Assembly (NCBI RefSeq): GCF_010548145.1
Contig: NZ_JAAGLN010000001.1
Span: 62,001-126,000 of the forward strand
Source of the DNA: Streptomyces sp. SID10853
GTDB lineage: Bacteria > Actinomycetota > Actinomycetes > Streptomycetales > Streptomycetaceae
DNA length: 64,000 bases
Direction of reading: 5' to 3'
In this document: piece by piece, positions 24,891 to 32,983 of the stretch
Layout: the number at the start of each line of letters is the position of its first letter
How positions within the stretch are numbered: position 1 is the stretch's first letter
Notes under the pieces: generated by a model
The model's input: only the letters and a program-made list of their open reading frames with translations
What the model was told of the DNA's origin: nothing
Database searches by the model: none
Translations under genes and position numbers: made by a program

Positions 24891-26780
24891 GTGACTGTGA
24901 ATGACGCCTCGACTGCACACACGGAGATGCCGCCCCCTCCGCCCCCGGCCGACCTCTCCTTCGAGGGGCAGTACGCCAAGAACCCCCTGGCAGAAGCCAG
25001 TTTCACGAAAATGTGCGGCAGGCTCCCCACCGTACTGAGGCACACCGCACGCCTGGCATGGGCCGTGGACCGGACCGCCGTCGTACTGCTGCTCGCCTGC
25101 CAAGCACTCACCGGAGCCTCGGCCACTCTGCTCCTCGCGTACACCGCGAAAGCCATGACGCACCTCCTCGGAACCGGACCGGTATCCGAACGCCTGCACG
25201 CCGCTCTGCCCGCGCTCATCGTCGTCACGGCTGCCGCGGGCGTAGGCCGCATCAGCAGCGCCCTGTCCTCCTACGCCGACGGGCGGATCACACCGCTCCT
25301 GATGACGGAGGCCGACGTCGCCCTCGTCTCCGCGGTGTGCCGGGTCGAAGCCTCCACGTACGGAGAGGACGGGTTCTCCGACCGGCAGGAGGCCGCGGAG
25401 GTCGGCGTCACCCGGACGCGGATGCTGGTCCAGGACGCTCAGCGGTTCATGGCCTCCCTGGTGCGCATGATCGCCGCGGGCGGTGTCATCACGGCGCTGC
25501 ACTGGATGATGCTGCCCCTCCTGCTGCTCGCGGTACTGCCGGCCGGCATGGGTGCCGTCCTGTCCGCGCGCGTCGACTACGAGACGCATTACGCCAACGT
25601 CGGCGACCGTAACGTCCGCGGCACCATGCGCTGGTGGGCCACCTACTCCCGATACGGCGACGAGGTCCGCGCCAACGGGATGACCGGTTACCTCATCTAC
25701 TGGTACCGCGCCCTGTCCGAGCGCATCGACGAGCGCACCCTGACCGCGGCCCCGCGCATGCTCCGTATCGTGCTTGCGACCAGCGCGCTGGGCGGTGTGT
25801 TCCTCCTCGGCACCTGGGCCACCCTCGCCTGGCTGGCCGCCACCGGCCGCGTCGCACTCCCGATCGCGGCCACCGCCGTGGTCGCCGTCCAGACCACGCT
25901 GGCCGCGCTGTCGCAGTTCGTCATCTACGGCGCCGCCCTGTTCCACACCTCGCTGTACCTCGCCGACATGCAGTCCTTCCTCGACACAGCCACCGAACGC
26001 GCCCCCAAACGCGGGAAGCTGACCATCCCCGGGCAGGTGGAGGAGATCCGCCTCGACGAGGTCGTGTATCAGTACCCCGGCAAAGACCAACCCGCCGTCA
26101 ACGGCGTCTCGCTCACCCTGCGCCGGGGCGAGATCGTGGCCATCGTGGGCGAGAACGGCTCCGGCAAATCGACCCTGGCCAAACTGATCACCGGAATCCT
26201 GCTCGCTGACAAGGGCCGAGTCCGGTGGGACGGCGCGGACCTGGCCGACGCCGATCCCGACTCCGTATGGTCACGGACCTCACTCGTCCCGCAGAACTTC
26301 GCCTGCTGGCCGCTGCGCGTCCGCGAGAACGTCACCCTCGGGCAGCCCAAGACCTTCGATGACGATCTGGTGTGGGCAGCGGTCGACGCGGTCGGGATGC
26401 GAGAAGAAGTCGAGAAGCTGCCCAAGCAGCTCAACACTCTGCTCGCCCGCGAGCTGTTCGGCGGCGCCGAACTGTCCGGAGGGCAGTGGCAGCGCCTCGT
26501 GTGCGCCAGAGCCCTGTACCGCAAGACCCCGCTATTGATCTTGGATGAGCCGACGTCGCAGATGGATCCGCGGGGTGAGCATCAGATCTTCCTGGAGATC
26601 AAGCGCATCGCAGCAGAGCGTATGACGATCGTCGTCACACACCAGCTGGAGAACGCCCGCCTCGCGGACCGAATCCTCGTCATGCGTGACGGCCGAGTGA
26701 TCGAACAGGGCGGATACGAAGACCTGGCCCACGCCGGCGGACTGTTCGCCGAACTCGTGGCCCTGGCGAAGGACCGGTAG
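24891..26780 (+). CDS. ABC exporter, fused permease and ATPase
   Basis: 629 residues from a GTG with AGGAGGG about nine bases upstream. Residues 60-340 hold about six membrane helices. The ATPase follows with Walker A GENGSGKST near residue 420, signature LSGGQ near 526, Walker B LLILDEPTSQMD near 547, and a switch His (VVTHQLE). Architecture matches homodimeric multidrug or lipid exporters. With the upstream genes it is the likely export or immunity pump for the product of the cluster. Confidence 0.9.
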   Translation: MTVNDASTAHTEMPPPPPPADLSFEGQYAKNPLAEASFTKMCGRLPTVLRHTARLAWAVDRTAVVLLLACQALTGASATLLLAYTAKAMTHLLGTGPVSERLHAALPALIVVTAAAGVGRISSALSSYADGRITPLLMTEADVALVSAVCRVEASTYGEDGFSDRQEAAEVGVTRTRMLVQDAQRFMASLVRMIAAGGVITALHWMMLPLLLLAVLPAGMGAVLSARVDYETHYANVGDRNVRGTMRWWATYSRYGDEVRANGMTGYLIYWYRALSERIDERTLTAAPRMLRIVLATSALGGVFLLGTWATLAWLAATGRVALPIAATAVVAVQTTLAALSQFVIYGAALFHTSLYLADMQSFLDTATERAPKRGKLTIPGQVEEIRLDEVVYQYPGKDQPAVNGVSLTLRRGEIVAIVGENGSGKSTLAKLITGILLADKGRVRWDGADLADADPDSVWSRTSLVPQNFACWPLRVRENVTLGQPKTFDDDLVWAAVDAVGMREEVEKLPKQLNTLLARELFGGAELSGGQWQRLVCARALYRKTPLLILDEPTSQMDPRGEHQIFLEIKRIAAERMTIVVTHQLENARLADRILVMRDGRVIEQGGYEDLAHAGGLFAELVALAKDR

Positions 26781-26866
26781 ACAGCCGTCGCTACTGCCCC
26801 CGCCGCGGGGAAACCCCGCTCCCTGCCCGCTTGAAATCCACCCGTACAAGATGAATCGAGACACAC

Positions 26867-27202
26867 ATGACCGAGACCTGGCAGACCATTGCCCACCTTG
26901 CCGGCCGCCTGGAAGACCACTCCACACTCCCTCGCGACCAGCGCATTCTCCTGCAACTGCTGAAGATCCAAGAGGAGGCCGGTGAGGTAGCGGAGGCCGT
27001 CATCGGTGCCACGGGGCAGAACCCCCGCAAAGGCCACTCCCACAGCTGGGCGGACGTTGAAGCCGAGGTCTGCGACGTAATCGTCACGGGCATGGTCGCC
27101 CTTCTCCGGATGAACCCCCAAGCCGAGTCGGTCTTCGCAACTCATATGGAGGGCATCGTCGCCCGGGACCTGAGTACGGTTGAGGGCACCGCCGCTCAGT
27201 GA
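26867..27202 (+). CDS. MazG-like nucleotide pyrophosphohydrolase
   Basis: 111 residues, ATG at 26867. The all-alpha NTP pyrophosphatase pattern is present: LLKIQEEAGEVAEAVIGATG with the EExxE metal ligands and, 40 residues on, WADVEAEVCDVIVTGMVAL with the ExxD pair. Such enzymes cleave non-canonical NTPs or dNTPs. Placed at the end of a modified-nucleotide operon, it could protect the host from misincorporation. Confidence 0.8.
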   Translation: MTETWQTIAHLAGRLEDHSTLPRDQRILLQLLKIQEEAGEVAEAVIGATGQNPRKGHSHSWADVEAEVCDVIVTGMVALLRMNPQAESVFATHMEGIVARDLSTVEGTAAQ

Positions 27203-27216
27203 CGAGTACGCCTGTA

Positions 27217-27260
27217 GAAGGAGGCGCACGGCTCATGCTCTGAGGTCGTGCGCCCTCCTG
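27217..27260. terminator. Hairpin between convergent MazG-like and relaxase genes
   Basis: GGAGGCGCACG at 27220 and CGTGCGCCCTCC at 27247 form an 11-bp stem with one bulged base. It lies in the 99-bp gap between two convergent stops and probably serves both directions. Confidence 0.6.
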
Positions 27261-27301
27261 CATCCCAGCGTGGGACAGACAGGGGGCGACGTCCAAGGCA
27301 G

Positions 27302-30300
27302 CTACAGCAGCGGCTCGGCCGGCGGTGAGCCCGGGTCGTCATACGGCTGCTGGGAGTCCGGGTGGGTATTGACCGCGTACGGGGACACAGGCCAAAGCGA
27401 AACAGAGGTGGGTTCTTCGTCATCGGGACGTTGTGCGTTCGGCCGGGTCCGCGCGGACATCTCGTCTCGAAGACCAGCCTCTCGGTATGCAGAGCCTCGG
27501 GCAGTACTGCGAGCACCGACCGCCTCAGCGCGTAGCTGCTGAGCACGTTGGTTGTCCCGTTCCTGGGCAAGACGCAGGAGGGAGCGCAATTCCTGCTCAG
27601 GTAGTTCCGCGAAGGTGAGCACATCCTCGTATTCAGCGACTGGTCCGGCCTGCTGGACAACCTGGTGGAGCCTCGTGTTCATTACCTCCAATCCCCTCCC
27701 GGCCTCCTGGCACGTACGCAGCAGTTCCTCACGATCGGTCTCGGCCGCAGCCCGCTCGTCCCCACGGAGTACCGGACGCCCGAAGAGGCCCGTCGCGGCC
27801 AGCTGCTGTTCGAGTCCTTGGATACGTGCCTCAGCGTCATGCAGTTGGGCAGTGCGTCCGGCGATCGTGGTTTCCAGCCCTCGGAGTTCACGGATTGCCC
27901 CGACACGGTCGGCAGCGTCCTGGTGCCGGCGGTTGAGCGCGAGGGCATTCGGCCCTGTTCCGGCGGCGACCTGCTGTTCGGCGCGGTCGGCGGCGGCCTC
28001 CGCCTTCACTGCCGCCGTCCTGGTGGCACGGGCCGCCGTGGCTGCTCTGCTCGCGGCGTTGCGTAGAGCCGCATTACTGAGGTGAGTGTAGGGACGATCA
28101 GCCGTCGACGCGGATCCCGAGGGCGTGGCCGCGGTGCGCCGGTGCTCAGACTCCGGCGTGTCCTCGGGGCCGTCCGTCTCGTACGGTTCCCCGGCGGCGG
28201 GAGCGCGCGGGATCGGCAGATCTGCTACGGCCTGACGAACGTGGGCAGGCACCGCGTTCTTCGGAAGCTCGGTGAGGATCATGCGTTCCTCGGTGCCGTT
28301 CTCGATCTCGCGGATGAGGCCCGCGACGGCGCGGTCAAGCTGTTCCTGGTCGGTGAGTGCGTCGCCGTGGCGGGCGCGGTCGGCGTCGGTCTCGTAGACG
28401 GAGAGCGGCAGGAAAAGGTGGGACTCAGCCTTGTCCCTCGACATCATGGTGTAGAGGGCGTTCGCCTGGGCGCCGGGTCCGTAGACCAGAGCCTCTTGGA
28501 CGGTCAGGCCCTGGGACTTGTGGCCGGTGATCGCGTATCCGAGGCTGAGTCCGCCCTGTGCGATGTAGTCGGCGTCGACCCATTCGGCAACGTCACGGGG
28601 GCCGTCGGCGGTCTTCTCTCGCCACTCGACCAGCACTCGGCGTTCCTCGTCCACAGCGCGCACGATTCCGCGGTAGCCGTTCAGGACGTCTTCGTTCTGC
28701 CCTCGGCTCTTTTTGCCCCGGTAGTCGTTGACCCGAAGGAGCACCTGGTCACCGACGGACAGGGTCAGCTCGCCGCCGCCGGGCAGCGCGTATGCGTGCT
28801 CAGGGCCGGTGAGGTCGCCATTCTCCTTGCGCAGTGCGCGGGCGCCGGTGTTCAGCTCCTCCACGATCTCGTTGGTGGCCGCGAGCATGAGGAGCTGCTG
28901 CACGGCGGTGTGGTCGTCGGTGTGCGCGGCCCGCTTGTCGGCCCAGACGGTGAGCATCGCGGCGAGGGTGGTGTCCTTGTCCGCGAGAGCGTGCACGCGG
29001 CCGGTCCCGGCGAAGGCACGGAGCGATTCCACGCGGTTGTCGTCGCGCCACAGCTCCAGTGCCCGGCGCTCGACCAAGTCCTTCTGGCGGAAATTCTGGC
29101 TGAGGGTAAGCCCGCCCACGAGGTGGTGCACGGCAGCGAAGCTGCCACCGATGCCGGGCGAGTGGAGCTGCTTGGGGTCACCGATACCGACAACCTTCGT
29201 GCCGGTTTCCGCGGCGTGGGTGAGGAGTTCGGCGACGTCGCGGTCATCGCACATCGCGGCTTCGTCTACGACCAACACGTCCACGCCGGTGAGGCCGGAG
29301 CCTCCGTTGCGGATGCCGGTCAACCAGGACGCGAGGGTGCGGGACTCGATGCCCGCCTCGGCCTTCAGGTTCGCGGCGGCGACGGCGGCCGTACTCGTGC
29401 CGGCAATGACGAGACCGTGCGCCTCCCATGCCTGGCGTGCGGTGTCCATGATCGTGGTCTTGCCCGATCCGGCGATGCCCACGACGGCGTCGATTCCGTG
29501 CCCGGCCGTGAGCAGCCGTTCGAGGACGGCACGCTGTTCGTCGGAGAACGTGAAGCTGCCGCCGTGCTGGGCCTCGACGGTGGACAGCGTCATGTCGACC
29601 GTGTCGCTGCTGACGACGGCGGCCTGAGTCCCGAGCCGGTTCGTGGCCTCGGAGACGATCAGCGCTTCGGCTGCCACGACATCAGCCGTGGTGTACCGGT
29701 CGGCGTGTGCGAAGTGCTGGGCGCCCTTCGGGTTGAGCCGGACCGCGTATCCGGCGTGCCGCAGTACGGAGTTGGTGAGCTGTTCGGCCTCGGCGGCGTC
29801 CGCGACGCCGTACGGGAGGGCGTCCAGCACGGCGGCGATGGCGGCGGCGTGGGTGAACTCCTTGGCGTGCGCAGTTAGGCCGGTCTTGGGGTCGAAAACC
29901 TGGGCGCACAGCTCGCCCAGAGTGGGGTTCTGGTCTGCTCGGGCCTGTTCCATCGCGCTGGCAGCGATGGCGTCGGGGTCGTCACCGGCCGCGCGGCCTT
30001 CGGCCTGCCAGTAGGCGCGGAGGACATCGTCCCCGACCCCGGCAGCCTCACCGTTCTTCGCGGCCTTGGACGCGGTGGAGGCGGCGGTGCGCTCGCGGGT
30101 CGTGGCGCTGTCGTAGTCGATGCCGAGTTTCGTCAGCAGGTCCCGGACCTGGCTGTCGCGCTTGCTGAACAGCCGGATCGTAGCCTCGGGGATCGCTGCG
30201 ATCTCCCAGGCGCCGGTCCGTTCCTCTCGGCGGAAGCTGATGCCGAAGGTGTCGGTCAGCTCACGGCGGATGCGGGCGTTCATGAGGGACTGGGTCGCGC

Positions 30301-31732
30301 GGGTGTGACGGTGGAGGTCGCGGCCCCCGCTGGCCATCGTGGACCACTTGCCGTCGGTGCCCTTGACCATGTTGGCGAGGGTGAAGTGCAGGTGGAAGTG
30401 GGGGTCACCGTACGGGGCGCCGTCCACGGGGCGGGCGGCGCGGTGGACCATCATCCAGCCGGAGAACCCGCTCGTCTTCACGGTCTCGGCTTCGTCGCCG
30501 TCGCCGTGGTGGCCGCGCATAGCGTACGCGGTCCACCGTTCCAAGGCGCCGATGGACTCGCGGCCGGCAGCGGTGTAGATGCCCTCGACCTGAGCGGCGA
30601 TCTCCTCGGGCGCGTACGCGAGGAACGCGGACTTCGACTTCGCCAAGTCCAAGGTGACGTCCGCGCCGAAGTTGCCGACTTGCACGCGGCCTTCGAGGAG
30701 GGCGGCCTTGATGTCCTCGGCGTCCCACACGTCCTCCGGCGCGAGTCCTGCCGCCTTGGCCAACGCGACGGCTTCCCGCACGTCCATCGGCAAATCCCGG
30801 AGACGGCGCCCGCCTTCGCCTTGGGTCTGGGCGTATCGGCGCTTCATCGACGTGGCGTCGAACAGGTCGGCGGGCTCCTGGCCGGTCTCGGTGGCGCGGA
30901 CTTCGACCGCGCGCAGAAGTGCACGGGCGTCCAGGTGGCCGCCCGCCTCGACGGTGACAGCCTTCTCCACCGTGTCCTCACCGTAGAGGTCGACGGCGTC
31001 GATGCTGACGGCGTCGGCGAGCTTCAGCACCGTCGAGACAGGGACGCGGTGCGACTCCCCGAACCGCTTGAGCTGGCTCTCCATCCGGCGGAAGGCGTCC
31101 TGCTTGCGCTTGGAGTCGAGCAGGGAGGTCGGGTTCACGCTGCGTTCGGCGGCGGCGCGGCGGATGGCGCGGGCCAGTGGGGCGGCGGGCAGCTTAGCGG
31201 CCGGCGCGATGGCCAGCTTGGGTTCCACGAGGGTCTGCCCGGTCCGCGGGTCTTCCCCGAGCATGAGGCGCCGGGCGGCCGGGAACTGCTCGGGGGAGAG
31301 GACGCTGCCGGGCGTGATGTCGAACTCGGCGAGCCCGCCGCCGATCCAGACCAGGGGCCGTTCGCTGGCATCCAGGTGGTAGTCCACCTGTCCGTCGGCG
31401 GTACGTGGGGGAAGGGCGTGTTCACCGTAGAGGTCGCGGGCGTCGAGCCCGGCTGCGGCGGCGACTTCGACGGCGTCGAACCCGCTGATGCGCGCCGTGC
31501 CCGTGCTGCGGATAACCCCGCGGGCGCGAAAGAAGGCGCGCTTGGCCTCGCGGGAGCCGAGTAGGGACGCGACGGGGGCACCGGCCGCTTCGGCTTTGGC
31601 CTCGATGGCGGCGACGAGGGGGGCGGCGTCGACGGCGGCGGACTTCCCGCAGCCGTGCCCGCCGGTTAGGCGGTACTCAACTTGTTCGTCGGACGGGCCG
31701 ATCATGGTCACCCATCCCACCGGCCCGCTCAC
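27302..31732 (-). CDS. MobF-family relaxase/helicase (TrwC/TraI-like)
   Basis: Up to 1,476 residues from a GTG at 31732; GTG 31711 is a possible later start. N-terminal YRLTGGHGCG holds a candidate nicking Tyr, and the metal-binding three-His motif PHFHLHFTLAN is at residues 444-454. The helicase part has Walker A GIAGSGKTT near residue 754, VLVVDEAAMCDD, and a UvrD-like C-terminal motif GYAITGHKSQGLTVQEALVYG. A coiled, Gln/Arg-rich tail ends it. Three similar helical repeats (38-104, 185-252, 271-340) interrupt the relaxase domain. It nicks oriT, carries the strand and unwinds DNA during conjugation. Confidence 0.9.
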   Translation of the reverse strand: MSGPVGWVTMIGPSDEQVEYRLTGGHGCGKSAAVDAAPLVAAIEAKAEAAGAPVASLLGSREAKRAFFRARGVIRSTGTARISGFDAVEVAAAAGLDARDLYGEHALPPRTADGQVDYHLDASERPLVWIGGGLAEFDITPGSVLSPEQFPAARRLMLGEDPRTGQTLVEPKLAIAPAAKLPAAPLARAIRRAAAERSVNPTSLLDSKRKQDAFRRMESQLKRFGESHRVPVSTVLKLADAVSIDAVDLYGEDTVEKAVTVEAGGHLDARALLRAVEVRATETGQEPADLFDATSMKRRYAQTQGEGGRRLRDLPMDVREAVALAKAAGLAPEDVWDAEDIKAALLEGRVQVGNFGADVTLDLAKSKSAFLAYAPEEIAAQVEGIYTAAGRESIGALERWTAYAMRGHHGDGDEAETVKTSGFSGWMMVHRAARPVDGAPYGDPHFHLHFTLANMVKGTDGKWSTMASGGRDLHRHTRATQSLMNARIRRELTDTFGISFRREERTGAWEIAAIPEATIRLFSKRDSQVRDLLTKLGIDYDSATTRERTAASTASKAAKNGEAAGVGDDVLRAYWQAEGRAAGDDPDAIAASAMEQARADQNPTLGELCAQVFDPKTGLTAHAKEFTHAAAIAAVLDALPYGVADAAEAEQLTNSVLRHAGYAVRLNPKGAQHFAHADRYTTADVVAAEALIVSEATNRLGTQAAVVSSDTVDMTLSTVEAQHGGSFTFSDEQRAVLERLLTAGHGIDAVVGIAGSGKTTIMDTARQAWEAHGLVIAGTSTAAVAAANLKAEAGIESRTLASWLTGIRNGGSGLTGVDVLVVDEAAMCDDRDVAELLTHAAETGTKVVGIGDPKQLHSPGIGGSFAAVHHLVGGLTLSQNFRQKDLVERRALELWRDDNRVESLRAFAGTGRVHALADKDTTLAAMLTVWADKRAAHTDDHTAVQQLLMLAATNEIVEELNTGARALRKENGDLTGPEHAYALPGGGELTLSVGDQVLLRVNDYRGKKSRGQNEDVLNGYRGIVRAVDEERRVLVEWREKTADGPRDVAEWVDADYIAQGGLSLGYAITGHKSQGLTVQEALVYGPGAQANALYTMMSRDKAESHLFLPLSVYETDADRARHGDALTDQEQLDRAVAGLIREIENGTEERMILTELPKNAVPAHVRQAVADLPIPRAPAAGEPYETDGPEDTPESEHRRTAATPSGSASTADRPYTHLSNAALRNAASRAATAARATRTAAVKAEAAADRAEQQVAAGTGPNALALNRRHQDAADRVGAIRELRGLETTIAGRTAQLHDAEARIQGLEQQLAATGLFGRPVLRGDERAAAETDREELLRTCQEAGRGLEVMNTRLHQVVQQAGPVAEYEDVLTFAELPEQELRSLLRLAQERDNQRAQQLRAEAVGARSTARGSAYREAGLRDEMSARTRPNAQRPDDEEPTSVSLWPVSPYAVNTHPDSQQPYDDPGSPPAEPLL

Positions 31733-31756
31733 CCCCCTTGCTGCTACATCCAGTTC

Positions 31757-31824
31757 CAGCCATCTTGGCCGATTGTATCGTCACGGAGTGACGATACCTT
31801 GGTCCTCTAAATTCAGGATGGCTG
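31757..31824. other. Nested inverted repeats upstream of the relaxase, candidate oriT
   Basis: Inner repeat GTATCGTCAC-GGA-GTGACGATAC (31775-31797) is perfect over 10 bp. It lies inside an outer pair CAGCCATC (31757-31764) and GATGGCTG (31817-31824). The relaxase start is 25 bp away. Paired inverted repeats next to the relaxase gene are typical of MobF origins of transfer. An operator for the divergent genes (relaxase and 32043) is the main alternative. Confidence 0.45.
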
Positions 31825-32042
31825 CTTGATCATCGGCTTGTTGCTCGGGAACAGCGGGATGGTCGTCCTGGTTCCGGAGGCTGTTACCTCCGCGTGTACT
31901 TGGGTGCGGACATCTGCCGAGTCGTTCGACTCTGAGCTGTGGGCGGCCAGCTGGTGAGGGTGGGGCACCGTCTCGCTGCCCCGAAATCCCGTTGTCAGAG
32001 GGGGTGCCTACGGTGGGTGCAACCAATGCAACGGAGGCGACC

Positions 32043-32966
32043 GTGACGATGATCCGCTACATACGTGCCGTCGAGCGCTTGCCGACTCCGCAGCGAGCCG
32101 TTGTGGGAGGAGCCGTTTTCCTGGCTGGCACGGTGGCCCTGTCCTCGGCGATGGTCCACGGCGGCATCTGGCCTCCGCTCGCTCTGGCTCTGGTCGTGGC
32201 GCCGGTCCTGTGGGGCGGATGGCTGATGAACGGCTGGTTCCGGTCGCTCCCGCCGCTCTGGCAGAAGAGGGGCACCGCGGTCCCTCTCCTCCTGTACACG
32301 CTGTGGGTGGTTGCCATGAGCGTCTACGCCGTGGCGTCCACCAACACGGACCGAACTTCGGCCAGCTTGGTGCTCCTCATCCTGTGGGGCACGCACTCCG
32401 TGTACGCCGCGAGCTTCGAGCCGGAGGAGTTCCCCTGGGAGCGCTTGCGATGGCGTTTGGGGAGAGCTATCCACCTGCGCGTGTTGATGTTGTGGTTCGG
32501 CATCGTGGGGCTGACTCTTCTGGTCCGCACGACGTTCGACGCGGATACGTACCGAGTGTTCGTCAACGGGACCACCTTCACCCTGCTTGTAGGCGGGGTG
32601 GCTGCTTCGTTGAAGACCTACGCCCGCTTCCGGAAGGTCTGCACAGGGGTCAACCGGCACACTCAGGGCATGGTTCGCTCCCTGGAAGAACTCCGTGAAG
32701 CGACAGATGCCGAGGCAAAGAAGCTCCAGCAGGCAGCCCGCAGGGCATGGGATGCACTGGCAGAAAACCTCGTGACGCGGGTGGACACCGGCTTCAGCGT
32801 CCCTGGGGTGTCCGTGCTGCCAACAGCAGCAATAGCCGCGCTTGAGGATTTGATGGAAAGGGCGCTGTCGGCTGGCCCGGCTGCCAGTGACTCAGCAGAG
32901 GCGGTTGGGGTCCGTCTCACTCAGCTCAAGGCAGCTGTCCAGGGCCGAATCGATACAGCAGCATGA
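32043..32966 (+). CDS. Polytopic membrane protein with C-terminal helical domain
   Basis: 307 residues from a GTG with CGGAGG upstream; the frame is open further but without a site. Five to six membrane segments lie in residues 20-190 (AVVGGAVFLAGTVALSSAMV, LALALVVAPVLWGGWLM, PLLLYTLWVVAMSVYAVA, VLMLWFGIVGLTLLV, FTLLVGGVAASL). The last 100 residues are helical and charged (EELREATDAEAKKLQQAARRAWDAL). Function unknown. It is the first gene on the presumed early-transferred side of oriT and converges on the gene ending at 32984. Confidence 0.6.
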   Translation: MTMIRYIRAVERLPTPQRAVVGGAVFLAGTVALSSAMVHGGIWPPLALALVVAPVLWGGWLMNGWFRSLPPLWQKRGTAVPLLLYTLWVVAMSVYAVASTNTDRTSASLVLLILWGTHSVYAASFEPEEFPWERLRWRLGRAIHLRVLMLWFGIVGLTLLVRTTFDADTYRVFVNGTTFTLLVGGVAASLKTYARFRKVCTGVNRHTQGMVRSLEELREATDAEAKKLQQAARRAWDALAENLVTRVDTGFSVPGVSVLPTAAIAALEDLMERALSAGPAASDSAEAVGVRLTQLKAAVQGRIDTAA

Positions 32967-32983
32967 TGAAGCCCCGATGGTGA

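Noticed and set aside
28082-29878. 598-residue rightward open frame opposite the relaxase
   Set aside because: Shadow of the helicase half of the relaxase, produced by high GC at third positions.
30305-31564. 419-residue rightward open frame
   Set aside because: Antisense to the relaxase N-terminus with its three-His motif.
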